The translations under genes were made by a program, and so were the position numbers. Below, piece by piece: positions 38,579 through 50,125 of a stretch of 64,000 nt of DNA. The stretch's first letter is position 1. Each line of letters opens with the position of its first letter. The notes under the pieces are model-generated. The model was not told the DNA's origin and did no database searches. It worked only from the letters and a program-made list of their open reading frames with translations. Origin of the DNA: Aphrophora alni (taxonomy: Eukaryota; Arthropoda; Insecta; Hemiptera; Aphrophoridae); contig OY740774.1 in the NCBI GenBank assembly GCA_963513935.1, positions 95,611,668 through 95,675,667 on the forward strand, given 5' to 3'.

Positions 38579-38609
38579 GGTACAAGTTTCAAAATGCATT
38601 TCATCAGGA
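38579..38609 (-). other. Hammerhead-like, Penelope-type terminal motif (minus)
   Basis: Minus strand reads CCTGATGAAATGCATTTTGA then AACTTGTACC: CTGATGA and GAAAC flank a short AA...UU stem, with TTGTA after. It faces the plus-strand motif at 38905 about 300 bp away, so the two may be ends of inverted element copies. Confidence 0.35.
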
Positions 38610-38900
38610 TTTTCTCATTTTTATTTTAAATTTCCACGTGCAGAAATGCGTTGTTTGCATACACAACTCATCTTACGGTTTATAATTGTAGTTATAAATT
38701 CATTTTAAAACAAGTAAAAAATACATTGAAAATACCATCTGAAATTAAACCACTCACATTAAACTAACTTTGATATGCATGTTTTGATACGCTCATATGA
38801 TGTATTTTTATTGTTTTTATTTTTGTGTCAATGTATGTTCTTGTGTTAAATGTGTTTTTTAATATAATCAATGACGAGTTCTTCAAAGTGAACAATTGAA

Positions 38901-38945
38901 TTTTCTGATGATGGGGTTACGGCCTCGAAACATGTAAGAAGCAAT
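38901..38945 (+). other. Hammerhead-like, Penelope-type terminal motif (plus)
   Basis: CTGATGA (38905-38911), a GGGG/CCTC stem with a UUACGG loop, GAAAC (38927-38931) and ATGTA follow with the order of a minimal type I hammerhead ribozyme, of the kind found in Penelope-like retroelement ends. One extra T lies beside stem II and stems I and III are weak, so this is a relic at best. Confidence 0.4.
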
Positions 38946-39846
38946 CATCAACGAAGTCACAAGACGGACCTAAGGTAATTAAATATTTTATTTAAACTAA
39001 CTTTCTTTGTGTAGTTGTGATATGATGAACGTTTTGCAAATGTCTACAAATTATAAATTAGTAAAGTAACAAAATTTCTAAAAACGTCAGAAATTAAAAA
39101 AAAAACTCTGTTCTCAGTTTTCAATAATACAACTTTGAGATGAAATATTGAATCGATTTTTTTTTTTACAATAATAGCCTAGAATATCCAATAGTATGTG
39201 AAGCTGTCTGAGATATATCTCCACTCGATGATTCGAATTATTCAAGTTAGTAAAGCCTTTTTTAATGTGGTTTTCAGTAATATCCACGATGTAACAAAGG
39301 TTAAACGTGAAAGAAGAATTATTATCTGAATATAATTTATAATAAACATTGGTTGAAGATGGAAAATATAAGCTGTTAATTCATGACAGTGGGTGTATCT
39401 TGTACTAAATTTAAAGGTTTTAATTTATTGGGTTGATTTTATGTTTTAAGAAATATACGAACAAACGACCACTCATGAAAAATATTGTTTAGGGTTAACT
39501 TTTAACGTTTCTTGTAAAAAAAATATAGTATTAAAATTGTGTAAAACGTCATATTGTCACTGATAAATCAGTTTTGAAATTTATACAAATTAGGTTTGAA
39601 AAAACGTAAAAAATCTATTGTGGACCAAAGGTGTTCTATTCTTTACTTATATGAAATAAAATATTAAATACTATTTTCTTTAGATTAAAAACTGCATTGG
39701 AAACGTGTATAGTAACATTTTATAAGTAAAATTAACTTTTACCACGTTTCTGTATTTGCTTTTTTCTCTAGTAACAATGAAAACATCTAATAACTGATAA
39801 TTTAACTTTATTTTGTTTAGCTTAAACAATGTACTGGTCAAAAAAG

Positions 39847-39865
39847 CAAAAAAAAAAGAAAAGGG

Positions 39866-39907
<42 letters not shown>

Positions 39908-39922
39908 AAAAAAAAAAAAAAA
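39847..39922. repeat. Poly-A tract with AAAAGGG and CC interruptions
   Basis: About 75 bases nearly all A. It may mark a retroposon 3' end on the plus strand; the preceding DNA shows no recognisable element. Confidence 0.95.
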
Positions 39923-40295
39923 TACTTCGTGCTTTGGTTCTTTCTTTTCCCTCTTAAACCTTAAATATTGGTAACTGTCAATCACTCACAGTGGATGATA
40001 ATCCGAACATCCCAACCAATATTATATCCCGTAATTATTTTTAGTAAGAGATTTAATATAAAACTACAACCAAATGGAAATACCATTTATGTTTTTTTTT
40101 TCCTTTTTTTTTTTTTACTTTTCAGTATTTCAGAGAAATCTTTCGGCAGCGAAAGCCTCTTGTATTTTTATATTTATATTTCCTATCTTCGAGATATAAC
40201 ATGTGTTATTTCTTTATAAACGATTAATCTTATATACCATTCGCAATAAATAAGTTTATCAATGCACAATTAGGACTATTTCTATAGTTTTAGTT

Positions 40296-43200
40296 TCATA
40301 TTTTTTTAGAAAACAATTCTCCAGTAATCACAATATTCCCGTGTGGCGGTGGTGGCAATGTAGGTATCCATGGCTTTCCCGTCTCATCCACATAGCTTTC
40401 AATTCTCTTTTCCTGTAATACTTTGAAACAAATTGTCTTTGCTATTTTAGCGGAGAAATGACTCGTACAATCCATATGTATTGCAGAATATCCGGCTTCT
40501 TTTGCCATCAAGCGACTCTGAACAGCTAAGACCTTGGACAAGCCTCGGCCCTGCATTTTATCGCTTGTTGCTAGGTAGGATATATTCCAGATTTTATCTA
40601 CCTTGAATTTATCGAAAAGATTAGCTCTTTCTAAGATGTTTGCCCAGAAGTATAGAAGTCTTTTGGTGCTAGTTGATTTCACTTTTTTATCTGAAATAAT
40701 TTAATATTGACATGAAATAAATTATTATAACAATAATATCATTATAATATAATTTGAAAACCACAAGAATACTGTATGGAGTGATCTGTATACTAATGTA
40801 TATATTTTAAAGTAATATTCTACACATACAATTAGATTAGAAATATAAACGACTGTATTACAATTATAAATTTCTTCCCCTTATTTTATTATTTATTATT
40901 TTAATAATTTAATGTTGAGTTACTATTCCTAAATAATTGATCTTGTACTAAACTATTGTACTTATTTTTGCAATGGCGAAATAATAAATTAATATTCTTA
41001 CAAAATAATTGTATATATCCGAATTAAAATTCTATGATTTACAATTATTATTTTCTTATAAGTACATCAGAATTTATCGGTTATATATTGGGCTTAGCTT
41101 TAAAAAATAAAATTCCAGATAATGTAGAATTACTGTTTACCGATCTATAAAACACCAAAATGTTCTACATGTGATACTTTGGCCATGGAAATTAAACAAA
41201 GTGAAGGCGAAGAAAAAACTAAATCCGAAACAGCTTTGTTAAAACATCATGAATTAGCTGACAGTACGTACAAATCAAAGGATGAAGATAAAAAAAAGAA
41301 GCTAAAGTTGGAGTAAGTAAAACTACACTAACTTTCGATTTGCAGCAATGTCTTCCAACTCCTAGCCTTACCAGTTCTGTTGTTTTCTACAAACGAACAT
41401 TGTGGACTTTCAATTTAACTGTTCACGACAGTAAAGACAATGAAGCCTATTGCTACATGTGGAGTGAGGTAGACGGTGGTAGAGGTTCCAATCAGATTGC
41501 CTCTTGTATTGCCAAACATTTGATGACTAAAATCCCTCCTCAAACAAAAGGCATGTAATCATGTAACCCGACACGTATGGAGGTCAAAATAAAAATTCGG
41601 TGGTATTGGCAGAGTGTATGTCTATACTTAAAAACCATGAGTATCTTGAAACGATTGACCACAAATTCCTTGTTCCTGGGCATACACACATGGATGCGTA
41701 TCATGCTCTCACTGAGAGAAAAAAGAAGAAGAGTAAAATAGAAGTGTACCACCCACATGATTGGATGCAGTTAGTTCGGCAGTGTGGGGAATTAAAAAAA
41801 ATACAAGTTATAGAAATGGTCAAAAATAGTTTCTTTGAGTATGGAAATTTGATAGACAAAAATAAGGAAAATCCCAAAACTCCTCTAAGGATGCCAGCAA
41901 GAAACGGAAAGATTTTCAATGATCAGTGTGAAAGGTTCTTTTGGAGAGAAGTTAGATGGCTTCGATTCGAAAAAAAATCAGCTTTACGTGCTTTAAAAAA
42001 CAACTTTTGAAGCAAACGAGCCTTTTAAAAGTGTTTCTGTTTGGAAAAGAGGCCATGGTAAAAACAGACTTATACCACAACATTCTTACCGTGGCAGACT
42101 TCCAGTAACACAACATAAGAAGAATGACCTGGTTAGTTTGCTGCATCTGATTCCATCAGTATTTCATGACTTCTATATGAACTTACCTACCGATAACACC
42201 CCAGACATTCTTTCAGACATAGTTGAAATGGTGGATGAAGTTGAAGAAAACGAAGAAGACGAAGTGTTTAAATAAGTTGAAAAATGAGCCATTAGGTTAT
42301 GAATTTTGTTTGACAACTACTTTTAAGTTTATAAATAAAACTTAAGTTGACATATAAACTTGCATTATCTTTTTAACCCTTAACAAGAACAGAAGTAATA
42401 ATGTAAAGTATTTCGAGAAAAGGGGGATAAGTAGGGAAACGATTGTGTAAAAGGGGATAAGTTCGTTATATAAATATATAAAACAAAAATACATTTCATT
42501 GCAGTTTTAACATTTTCACTGAAAGTAGTTAAATGAATACAATACTATTCAGTCTAGAAAACAAAAATTTGTAAACCAGTGAAATGACATGTGCTGATTT
42601 ACAAGTAATTGACAAAGTTTCTTTTTTAGTTTTCCGTAACTTTGTAAAACTTGACTTATCCCCTTTTACCCGGAGACCACAGTATTATTGTTTAAAAGTG
42701 TTTTTAAATAGATTATAATCATTTTATTTTCACCTCTAAATGAGTTTGTAATAGCCTACACATATAATTTCAAATTATACATTTTAAAACATTTAAACTA
42801 GTTATTTATTTTTTCTCAAAATAAAAACACAATTTTAAGGTAATGGATTATTTCTTAGAAGAAAATTATCAAAGTTAAATGACATATTTAAAGACCTCTG
42901 ACTTAATGAATAAGAGGATTTAGATTCAATTCCTGAAGGGATCTGTCAAATTTTTGGCACAGCGTTTGTGAATATTTAATTTAGAAAACTTAAATTGTCA
43001 GTCAACTCTAGTTAAGAATGCTAGAAAAAATATATTGTCTAACTTACGTCTCCTATTTATAATTTATTTGCGAGTTCTCTATAAGTTTTATTACAGGGAA
43101 CTCAAAATTAACTAATTTTCTTTGCTATTTGTTCATGCGTCTTAACTTACCAGCATATTCTCTACAAGTCTGTGGTGTGTGAGGTGTTGTATCTATACTA

Positions 43201-45163
43201 ACTGCAGCAGAGAGTATCTCCTTTGTTTCTGGATTTATAATTAGAAGAGACCTCCCTTTAGCCACGTCACCTAATATATATTCCTGTACTTCCTTAGTGG
43301 TATCCAGTTTTGCAGCGAGAATCACTGGCTCGTGTTTTATAAATGTTTCAGCAAGGAACGTACCAATTTTTTTATTCATACTGTCATTTTTTTCAGCTAG
43401 AATCATCTTCAATACTTTTGGACTTTCTTCTTTCTGTAAAAACAAAATGGTACTTATATAAATTTATTTTTGACAAGTTTTATTAGACTTGTTTTTTTAG
43501 TGATTGCACCTTTTCAAAATATATTGATTGATATACGATTTTTATTTGAATAACTTTCCAAAATAAAACGTTAAATAAAATCTAAAGTATTTTCATTTGT
43601 GGATTATATAAATTTTAAATTTAGTTGAATTAAAAATCCTATTTTATTTTACAAAATTTTACTTCAAACACGACATTAACAGATTGAAAAACTGAGTTGA
43701 AGCGTAACCAAGCTTTTATCAAAACAATGTATTGAAAATAAAATAAATCTATTTTTAAGTGAAATCTTTAACTATATTTGTAAATTGGTTATTTATTATT
43801 TACGACACATTATTTTCCTACAAGTCTGTAAAATATATGTACGTAATTTAAATTATGTAATAATTGCACCCATCAACAAATTCATGGCTTTTCTATTGAA
43901 GATAACATGTGAGATGAAATTGTTGAATATAACCATGAAAACATTATCTAAATATCATCTAAAAATGGATAAAAACCATAGAACTGTCATATATTAGACC
44001 GCATTGGCAATGTTGAAATGGAGAGTTTTTGCGATTGCTCTATTTAGCTGGTGTATTTAAACCCAACCAGGTGAAGATGTATCTCCTTTATTTGAGACTG
44101 ACGGGAATGGACGATATATAATTAGAGCTTCTATGAACAAAAACAGATTTATGACATAGCTAACCACTTTGCGTTTTGACTGGACATTAAAAAAAAAGTG
44201 TTACAATATTTAACTCTAAATTAATATAATGAATGTTTTTTTGAGTTATAATAATTACAACTGTAAAAAAATGTTCAAAATACATATAATAAAAAAGTTT
44301 ATAAAAAATGTCAATTAAGAATTTTTATTAGTACCAAAAAAAATTGTGATCAAAGTGACCACTTTGTGGGTATAACAGGTGCCTAAAATTAGCCATAGTA
44401 GTTAAGCCTAAGGGTTAAATGGGCAGTAATGGTTTTGATCAAATTTTACTCACTAGTAGCTTCTAAGAATTGAATCAGAACATAGTGGTATCTATTTCAT
44501 CAAAAATGAAATTTTGAAAGGTATAGCATTGAAACCTAAATTCGTCAATAAAGTTGTTGTAAATGACTTAATTTATAAAAATATATTCTATCCATTTGGT
44601 CGAAATATTATGAAAATGTTAATATTAACGACCCAAGTCCATTTCCAAATTTGAATTATACAAATTTATGATTAATAAACAATTGACAAAACAATATAAA
44701 TGTACCTTGTCGTTATTAGAAACTCGAAATTAATTAAATATTGTTTAATATGAAGGCCGCGTTTTATAACACAAGTAACACAAGTTTACGTTCTTTTAAA
44801 ACATATAAATACTTTGTTTAAGGACAGTCCAAGGTTAATTTTCATTTTTATATTTACAACTACAGAACTAATATTTATGTTAAAAATTTTATTTTTATTG
44901 TGTGTATTTAAAAATCAGTTCACTCATTTTACACCGTTAATTTTACAGATATAAATCTCCACTTTTAAAGTCAGACCCAAGGAAATATTATGAAATGAAT
45001 CACAAAAGTAATGTAACCCAATATAAAGTAACATAAATATCGAGCATATTAGCAACGGATCGAATAATATATTACTCACTGTGCATTTCGACGACGTAGA
45101 GGATGATTGACGAATGAGAAATAATCGGAAGGTGTGATATAATCGCAGATGTCTTGAAGCCAT
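40296..45163 (-). CDS. GNAT-family N-acetyltransferase, AANAT-like, 3 exons (45163-45080, 43433-43151, 40690-40296)
   Basis: Predicted acetyl-CoA-dependent N-acetyltransferase resembling insect arylalkylamine N-acetyltransferases. The exons join as 84+283+395 nt = 254 codons (253 aa plus TGA). Donors are GTGAGT at 45079-45074 and GTAAGT at 43150-43145; acceptors are CAG at 43436-43434 and 40693-40691. Both junctions keep frame; the second splits an Asp codon (G|AT). Exon 2 carries the FIKHEP segment, matching the F-x-x-x-E-P region of insect enzymes whose Glu is catalytic. Exon 3 carries LFDKFKVDKIW, then the acetyl-CoA loop KMQGRGL (about residues 167-173), MDCTSHFSAKIA, and a PPPPHG tail, all in family order. 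Exon 1 (MASRHLRLYHTFRLFLIRQ...) is rich in R, L, S and T and has no acidic residue, like a mitochondrial presequence. A DUF7869 relic lies in intron 2 on the other strand. Exons 2-3 are secure; exon 1 is inferred from phase and donor. The substrate is unknown. Confidence 0.85.
41100..42275 (+). pseudogene. Broken DUF7869-type mobile-element protein in intron 2 of the GNAT gene
   Basis: Pieces in order match the DUF7869 protein family common in arthropod genomes as transposon-related genes: CSTCDTLA near 41158, LHHELADSTY, LTFDLQQCLPTPSL, YKRTLWTFNLTVHD, YMWSEVDGGRGSNQIA, DTYGGQNKNSVVLAECM, FLVPGHTHMDAYHALTER, and a tail with KGP-like YRGRLPV and LIPSVFHDFYMNL, ending in acidic residues and TAA near 42275. 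It is inactive: a stop at about 41312 (after KLKLE), a frameshift near 41555-41570 where a stop also replaces the SDTCGGQN lead-in, and another frameshift near 42003-42010. No introns interrupt it. It runs opposite to the host gene. AATAAA lies near 42336. Confidence 0.8.
42418..42667. repeat. Three copies of AAAAGGGGATAAG downstream of the DUF7869 relic
   Basis: The motif occurs at 42418-42431 (one extra G) and 42449-42461 on the plus strand and inverted at 42655-42667, followed by ACCCGGAGACC. The second and third copies form an inverted pair with flanking GTGTAA / TTTACCC. This resembles subterminal repeats of a DNA transposon and suggests that the DUF7869 relic and this region are one element. 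Confidence 0.5.
45080..45163 (-). CDS. First coding exon of the GNAT gene, putative mitochondrial targeting peptide
   Basis: Twenty-eight codons starting ATG GCT and ending in TGC ACA directly before GTGAGT, a consensus insect donor. The phase is 0, as required by the 43433 acceptor. The residues include four Arg, one Lys and two His with no Asp or Glu, and the C-terminal part is Ser/Thr-rich; this composition is typical of cleaved mitochondrial presequences. No in-frame ATG lies upstream before a TTG-only stretch. An additional small exon inside the 1.6-kb intron cannot be excluded by reading alone. Confidence 0.55.
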
Positions 45164-45232
45164 TAAAATATGTTTTATAAATACAACTAATTTGGTAAAT
45201 ACAATAAATACGTGTGGTGGAGATGTGTGCAG

Positions 45233-45245
45233 GTTGCTAAGCAAC
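45233..45245. promoter_or_regulatory. X-box-like RFX site upstream of the GNAT gene
   Basis: GTTGCTAAGCAAC is a perfect palindrome around a central A and fits the RFX X-box pattern (GTTGC half-sites in inverted order). It is about 70 bp upstream of the proposed ATG at 45163, within the distance usual for X-boxes of RFX-controlled genes. Function is inferred from motif and position only. Confidence 0.45.
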
Positions 45246-48244
45246 GTACTTGATTAAATTTATTGTTCAATTTGAAGAAAATATTTTAGTATTCATTCTA
45301 AATGAAGCAGTAGAGTTTGTAACATTTAAGATCGATCTAAACTTTAATATTAGTTGAAACAGCACATAAATTTATACACTTTTGATATATTATATTTTTT
45401 AATGTTTTGTTTTTCACGTGGATTAATACGTTTACAGAAATGTATTTCTAAAATTATTGGTAAACATATTTCTAAATAGGGTTAAATTTTATGAGGATAT
45501 CTTTGTATTTACAGAAAATTTCGATCTAATCTTTGTAATAAATTATTACTGGGAAATATGACGAACAAATAGCAGGTAACGAATAAAAGTTGAGTGAGTA
45601 GTTAAGTCATCATTTTTTTTAAAAATATTTGTCTTTACTTTAATATCAAAGAGTAGGTTTACCTTATTAAGTTCTATCCCTTGCAATAATTGAACGTATT
45701 AATTTGTTCCCAATAACTAATTTAAAAGGCTAAATATGTTTTCACTAAATTTCTCGAATATAAATATAATTTCGTATGAACGACTAATCTTGAACTTGGT
45801 GGGAATAATTAACATTATGTTTATTCAAGCAAATTCCTAAGTAATTAATTAATCAGGTGTATCAACACAAACTCCCCTCCACTCAACCCTTTTGCCTTTC
45901 ATACTTTTTTCCTCCAAACTTTTTTGCTTTATAATTTACATTAACCTCATGTTTAACTTCACAGAAATAATTTAAGTCGATTAAATTTCTTATGCCTCTT
46001 GGATTTGAAGCAAATTATAAATTCGTTTGGGTCAAATTATTATCTGAAAATAACACAGTTTATATGCAAACAGAGATATATCCAATTCGTACGAACTTAA
46101 GTATGACGGAAATAAACGGTTTTAAAATACTGTACTATCTTTCTAATGCTTACATAAAAACTTCCAATCCTAAGCAAACCTTGTTAGATAATATTTTTCC
46201 TGCTCGACTGATAACGTATTAACTTTCATAATTTGATTCGCGTTCAAGAATTTTCTCTGTTATTAAATGTATAATTTACATTAGTTTCATCTGTGTGTAA
46301 TGCTCTAAAAGAATATTGTGACATAATTTTCTGTCATTTAATAACATACCTGCATTCATCTGATTTGTTTACCGTGTGTTATATAAAACTAATTCATTTC
46401 AATACTGAGCTGCCTTTTTATCGTCAGTTGTCGATTTGAGCAATAAAATTTTACCTTTCTCTTCTTATGTTTAACAATGAAAACTCATGTTGTGTACAAT
46501 ATTAAAAACACATGTACCACCATTTACTAACTTTTTATTTCTAATAACAGTTAGTAAAAATATAGTGACTGAAATATGTATATACAAACTTTTATGTGGG
46601 TAATAATTATGAGATTGAAATGTCGCTTAAAATCAAAAAATAGTAGACAAAATGTATTTCTTTCATTTGGTGATCATATTATAAACATTTATAATTATCA
46701 CAATTATTAATAATTGTTAGGTCTTAATTAAATCTAGTACGTTGCATGATATACCAGTATTTAATTAAAACACAAAGGATTATTTAAAAAATAAATATAA
46801 AGTAGTTACGTAAATTATTAGATGTACGTAGACAATTATAAATAATGAGTACACGGTATTTTTCCACTTTCTTGTCAAAGATAATTTAGCTTTGTTTTTA
46901 ATGACAAAAAAAACTTTGTTACTTTTGCAGTGAACTTTGATACCCAATTCTAGTTTCAATTAAACAAGTTTTTGCGTTCTATAATTTTGAATATAAAACG
47001 TTCATCTCTGCTTGATAAAGATAAATTATATGTCACAAACATATAGGTTAGTTTCTTATTTTTAATTGCAGGCTAAAACATATTAATTTTCAATAATATT
47101 AACAAATAATGTTAAACTCCTATTTCCACAATTTGAGTAAATAATCCTCAATTATTGAAAACGGCATAGTAATTTGAATGCTTTTGTTCTTGAAGTTGTA
47201 GTATCTTTATAGACGTTGGGAAACACACTATCACTCACACTATCTTTCACACTGCCATTCACATTACAAAATTCACTATAAACAAACTACCATTATGTTA
47301 GTATCCCCCTATCGCATTTGGAGAGGAGTATGGGTTTCCATGTGCTAAGCTAAATCGCTCTTAACGTTGGTTGGTCGAAAATTTAGATAAATTAGCGATT
47401 GCGTTATTCAAGTAACCACATCTAGAAATAAATTAGTCTAAAGGCCTGACTGTTATGGAACAATCTTGCCACAAATCATGCGGAAACCCCTGTTAAGGTA
47501 GAAGAAGATGGTCGGCAGAGTTGACAATCTTAGGCAGACGTTTAAAGTGTAAGATGATACATGAGTCACATTACACTACCTTCGGGTTTACTAAGGGGAC
47601 TGCACTATATACAACACCATCTTCGGTTTCCTATTAGAAACTGAAATAATCATATATAATTAGTATGGTGAGTGCAGAGATACATGAAAAACAAAATTAG
47701 TATAAATAGGAAAACATAAGAGAAACTGCTTTAATCCTTTCAATCTTGAACATTTATGATATACCGGAATTGAACAAACATATCTCCTAAAGTAGAATAA
47801 AAAAATAAAATAAATAATAAAAAAAAATATACCATAAATAACGGTGACAAAATTAAAAGCCAATAAAAGTTGACTTTTTACGAATGTGTTCCTCTAAATT
47901 TGTTCAATATATTGAAATAATTGTCATTAAAGGGGTGTGACTAAAATTAGCAACACACCATGTTTCAATTTCGAAAACGAATTAATGTATGTTAAAACAC
48001 AATTAGTTCTATAATTTTGACGTTTTCTTATATACGTAGTATACAGAAAGTAATGAAGTAGTTCAACAGATGTATGTCTAGTTTTTTGCTGAAGAATCGT
48101 TTTGATGTCCCTTGAGTCTAAAAACGTGGTTCATGGCTTATCTGAATGTCTAACGTCACTTATCGGTCCTAGTCCAGTGTTTTACAGTCTAGTGGACAGA
48201 GTTTGATTAAATTTTGTATGTAGACCTATTTTATCCATATCAGA

Positions 48245-48309
<65 letters not shown>
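48245..48309. repeat. (AT)n microsatellite
   Basis: Lies just before the fifth homology block in duplication copy 2; absent from copy 1. Confidence 0.97.
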
Positions 48310-48311
<2 letters not shown>

Positions 48312-50076
48312 CATTTTTGATATAACTCTACATTTGGGGGTACCCAGATTCCATAAGAAGAAACCCTTAATTCTCAAAATACTTTAATTATTTCTATCAA
48401 ATCTTGTGTAGTCTCTACATATTCAAATATAATATATTCATTCCCGAATATCTGATTAAGAGATACATGTAAAAAACAAAAGTATGAAAGTTATGTAGAC
48501 CTAAATCTAGGTCTCTCTAATCACTTAGACTTTTATTAAATTATGAAGTTTAAAGCCAAAAACTTTTAAGTAAATTAGCAAGTAGAATGTATTAAGTTCA
48601 GAAATAATTAAGTGGAACAAAATTAATCATTAATTAATTAAACAAAATTAACTGTAATTATGATATTTTTAAAACTAATTTTGATATAAAAATCGAATTA
48701 TGTTGAGAACATGTTTATACACGGAGCATGTTCATACCTTTATTTATATAACCTTTTTTTAAACACTTTTTGTGTCGATTTATGCTCTGATACAGTATTA
48801 AATTAAACATTGTTGTATAATAAATAATAATATTGTACAAAAGGCAAATATTACTTTTTGAGTTCTACCTTATGTATTAATTAAGGTTTAATTTATTTCA
48901 GTATTTTTATATAAATGTTTTAATTTAGATATTGTAGTTAATTTGGTTTGGTTTGACATTTAGTAATAAAATGAATTTATTATAAAACTTAAAATAAACA
49001 CATGTAATATTACGATTCAATTTAATTTTGGACCGAATTTTATTGAACTTTTTGTTTATAAAAGACTAAAAATACAACAGTTTGGAGAGTATCAAGTAAT
49101 TTACTCTTGTTATCATGTTATAAACCCAGAATATTATAGTGAAAAGAATAACAATCAATCCTAATAAACAAAGCTATGATGAAATAAAGTTATAGTTGCT
49201 TTTGTTATATAAAACTAAGTTCAATATTTTAATAGAATTACTACTCTAAATAAAGGTCAAATTATTTTGTTTCAATCTCGTGGAAGAGTAATGACATGAC
49301 CAGGTACTTAACATTTGAAAGAGGTTACAAAAGGTTATTCACTCTCGATAAACCGTTGTCACCATTTTATTGGCACTCAACTTCATATCTGTTCGTTGTT
49401 AGCCGTTCTTTGTGTTGTGTTATTTTAGACAACCTTTGTATTTACTGATACTTTTTTTTACTACTCTATCCTAAGTGTAATTCTATGTTCCTTTCTAACT
49501 TATTTAGGTGTTTTAAACTTTCATATTCCAATTTTATCATTTGATAACGTGGGATTTTTTTACTCTTAAAACGTCATGAAATAATATTTTTACTCAAATG
49601 ATGGAAAAAATCCGATATAAAAATACTTATAATATTTGTAATCCATAATTATGATATAACTTTAAAATCAGAATCACTTTAATTCCTAAGTGCAATTGTA
49701 CCAATGTACACATAATGTGAAAAGCTAATCTATAATTAATTAATATTTCGTACGTTTTTAAATTAAGATTGCTTTTTTTATTAAAGATTAGTAGTAAATG
49801 CTTCTCTTGTAATATTTTATATTAATATCCATAAATCACGTAGATCCTCTGAATACAGTATATGTATTAGGAACACAAGAAAAACAAAACATCAAACCTG
49901 AAGATATATTATAAAATATAAAACTGTAAAATAGTTTGCACACAGAAACATCAGTTATTTTGAAAATTGTTTGTAATATTGATTTGGTAAAATGTTAGTC
50001 AATATCTTATTATATAATACAAAATAAAAATAGCAATCATAAAATAAAAAAAAAAGAAAATAATGGATTTTCCTTA

Positions 50077-50080
<4 letters not shown>

Positions 50081-50122
<42 letters not shown>
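50081..50122. repeat. (AT)n microsatellite
   Basis: Pure AT dinucleotides in the expanded part of duplication copy 2. Confidence 0.97.

Positions 50123-50125
<3 letters not shown>

Noticed and set aside
41540..42146. Minus-strand frames overlapping the DUF7869 relic
   Set aside because: Shadows of the plus-strand relic, with no independent support.
45992..46222. 76-codon plus-strand frame MPLGFEANYK...
   Set aside because: The homologous stretch in copy 1 (from about 13680) contains stops, so the conserved part is not coding in this frame.
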